A DNA stretch of 6,384 nt, taken from positions 1 through 6,384 of the forward strand of contig JABFSD010000579.1 in assembly GCA_013140935.1 (NCBI GenBank), in the 5' to 3' direction. This DNA comes from Acidobacteriota bacterium. Its GTDB lineage: Bacteria; Acidobacteriota; Blastocatellia; RBC074. The position numbers and the translations under genes are program-made. Below the pieces are notes generated by a model, which saw only the letters and a list, made by a program, of their open reading frames with translations, was not told where the DNA came from and did no database searches. This document shows positions 5,428-6,384 of this stretch, piece after piece (positions within the stretch are counted from its first letter, which is position 1; each line of letters starts with the position of its first letter).

Positions 5428-6384
5428 ATGTTGTCAATGTTGTCGCGTAAAGTTTTGTTCGTATTGTTAGCCGCAGGTTTGTTCGTGAGCGGATGGCTCG
5501 CGTTGCATCAGTCGTCTGCCGCCAATGCTGCTGAAAAAAGTTATAGCCAATTACCGATGTCCTTTGAGGCGAATGAAGGCCAGGCGCACGACGCCGTGAA
5601 ATTCATCGCGCGCGGACACGGCTATCAAGTCTTCCTGACCGAACGCGACGCGATGTTGCGATTGTTTACGCCTAAAGAAAGCGAAGCGCAGTTGCGGTTG
5701 AAGTTTGCGGTTAAGTCATCATCGCCCATTGGCGTGAATGAACTGCGCACGCGCAGCAACTATTTCATCGGCAACGATCAGTCAGCATGGCGCAGCGACA
5801 TTCGCAATTATGCGCGGGTCGAATACCGCGAAGTGCAGCCGGGCGTGACGGCGGCGTTTTACGGCACGCAACGCGCGCTCGAATACGATTTCGTTTTGTC
5901 GCCCGGCATTGACCCGCGCGACGTGAGCCTCACGCTCGAAGGCGCAGACCGCATTGAGCCGCTGCCGAACGGCGATTTGCGGTTGTCGGTCAATGGCAAT
6001 GAACTCATTCAACGCGCGCCGGTTTCTTATCAAACCATTCGCAACCAACGCCGCAACGTAGCGAGCCGTTACGTCGTGCAAGGTGGCAATCGCATCGGCT
6101 TCGTCGTTGATGATTACGACGCGAGCCAACCGCTGACGATTGATCCGGTGATTGATTATTCGAGTTTCTTCGGCGGCATCGGTTCTGACGAAGGACTGGC
6201 GATTGCGATTGATAACAGCGGCAACGCTTATGTCACGGGCACGACTTATTCCAACAATTTCAACACGGCGCTGCCGCTGCAAACCTTGAATCGCGGCGGC
6301 AAATTCGATGCGTTCGTCACGAAGCTCAATCAGTCAGGCAATGAAATCGTTTATTCCACTTATCTCGGCGGCAGCGGCGAAGAC
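5428..6384 (+). CDS. Exported SBBP-repeat (beta-propeller) protein, 3' end beyond the window
   Basis: The frame is open for 319 codons from the ATG at 5428-5430 to the right edge with no stop, so only the N-terminal part is present. GAGGTG at 5414-5419 lies 8 bases before this ATG; an in-frame ATG at 5437 is a weaker alternative. Residues 6-35 are a signal peptide (SRKVLFVLLAAGLFVSGW, ending near SAANAA). Residues 42-240 form the lead domain found ahead of SBBP repeats (DUF7948 type): SFEANEGQAHDAVKFIARG, SNYFIGNDQSAWRSDIRNY, AFYGTQRALEYDFVLSPG, and QPLTIDPVIDYSSFFGG. The first SBBP repeat spans about residues 244-290 (GSDEGLAIAIDNSGNAYVTGTT) and a second begins at about 308 (YSTYLGGSGED). 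Such proteins are secreted or surface-bound and often long, with many repeats. The usual inference is binding or scaffolding, and no enzymatic residues are known. It is divergent from the other genes. Confidence 0.9.
   Translation, partial: MLSMLSRKVLFVLLAAGLFVSGWLALHQSSAANAAEKSYSQLPMSFEANEGQAHDAVKFIARGHGYQVFLTERDAMLRLFTPKESEAQLRLKFAVKSSSPIGVNELRTRSNYFIGNDQSAWRSDIRNYARVEYREVQPGVTAAFYGTQRALEYDFVLSPGIDPRDVSLTLEGADRIEPLPNGDLRLSVNGNELIQRAPVSYQTIRNQRRNVASRYVVQGGNRIGFVVDDYDASQPLTIDPVIDYSSFFGGIGSDEGLAIAIDNSGNAYVTGTTYSNNFNTALPLQTLNRGGKFDAFVTKLNQSGNEIVYSTYLGGSGED

Noticed and set aside
5782..6282. 166-codon open frame on the minus strand
   Set aside because: It is antisense to the SBBP-repeat gene; the arginine- and alanine-rich product is typical of a shadow frame.

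Overview
The window looks like a bacterial chromosome segment, most likely from Acidobacteriota (possibly class Blastocatellia). This is inferred from protein content, not from a marker gene. One protein carries a carboxypeptidase-regulatory-like / TonB-receptor-type module with the GTVTDPTGA...GxYRLSGIPVGxY...SVSETVNVTA wording typical of Oar-like receptors in that phylum. There is also an SBBP beta-propeller protein with the SFEANEGQ lead domain, and a small secreted protein with an FDFTAGxxxLPAGKYTI motif. No ribosomal RNA, tRNA, CRISPR array or transposase gene is visible.

Layout, left to right. Positions 1-1520 (minus) hold the N-terminal 506 codons of a multi-spanning membrane protein followed by a VIT domain; it runs off the left edge. 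Positions 1521-1846 are intergenic, with a good sigma70-like promoter for the VIT gene and a striking set of overlapping inverted repeats at 1673-1835. Positions 1847-4192 (minus) encode a 781-residue secreted DUF4139-type protein with a receptor-like module in its middle and a C-terminal coiled coil. A probable intrinsic terminator at 4350-4382 separates it from a 149-residue secreted protein at 4414-4863 (minus). The 564-base divergent gap at 4864-5427 holds a candidate promoter for the 149-residue gene and a four-copy REP-like palindromic cluster at 5129-5270. Positions 5428-6384 (plus) encode the first 319 residues of an exported SBBP-repeat protein, which runs off the right edge.

The three minus-strand genes point the same way, but the gaps, the terminator and the candidate promoters argue for separate transcription units rather than one operon. 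All four proteins are predicted to be membrane-bound or exported, so the region reads as an envelope/surface neighbourhood with no visible metabolic pathway. The two edge genes have no stop codon inside the window. I read both codon by codon and found them open throughout.

The most unusual signals are the two non-coding palindromic elements, which differ in sequence from each other, and the receptor-like module inside the DUF4139-type protein. I did not find a convincing new defence or mobile system.
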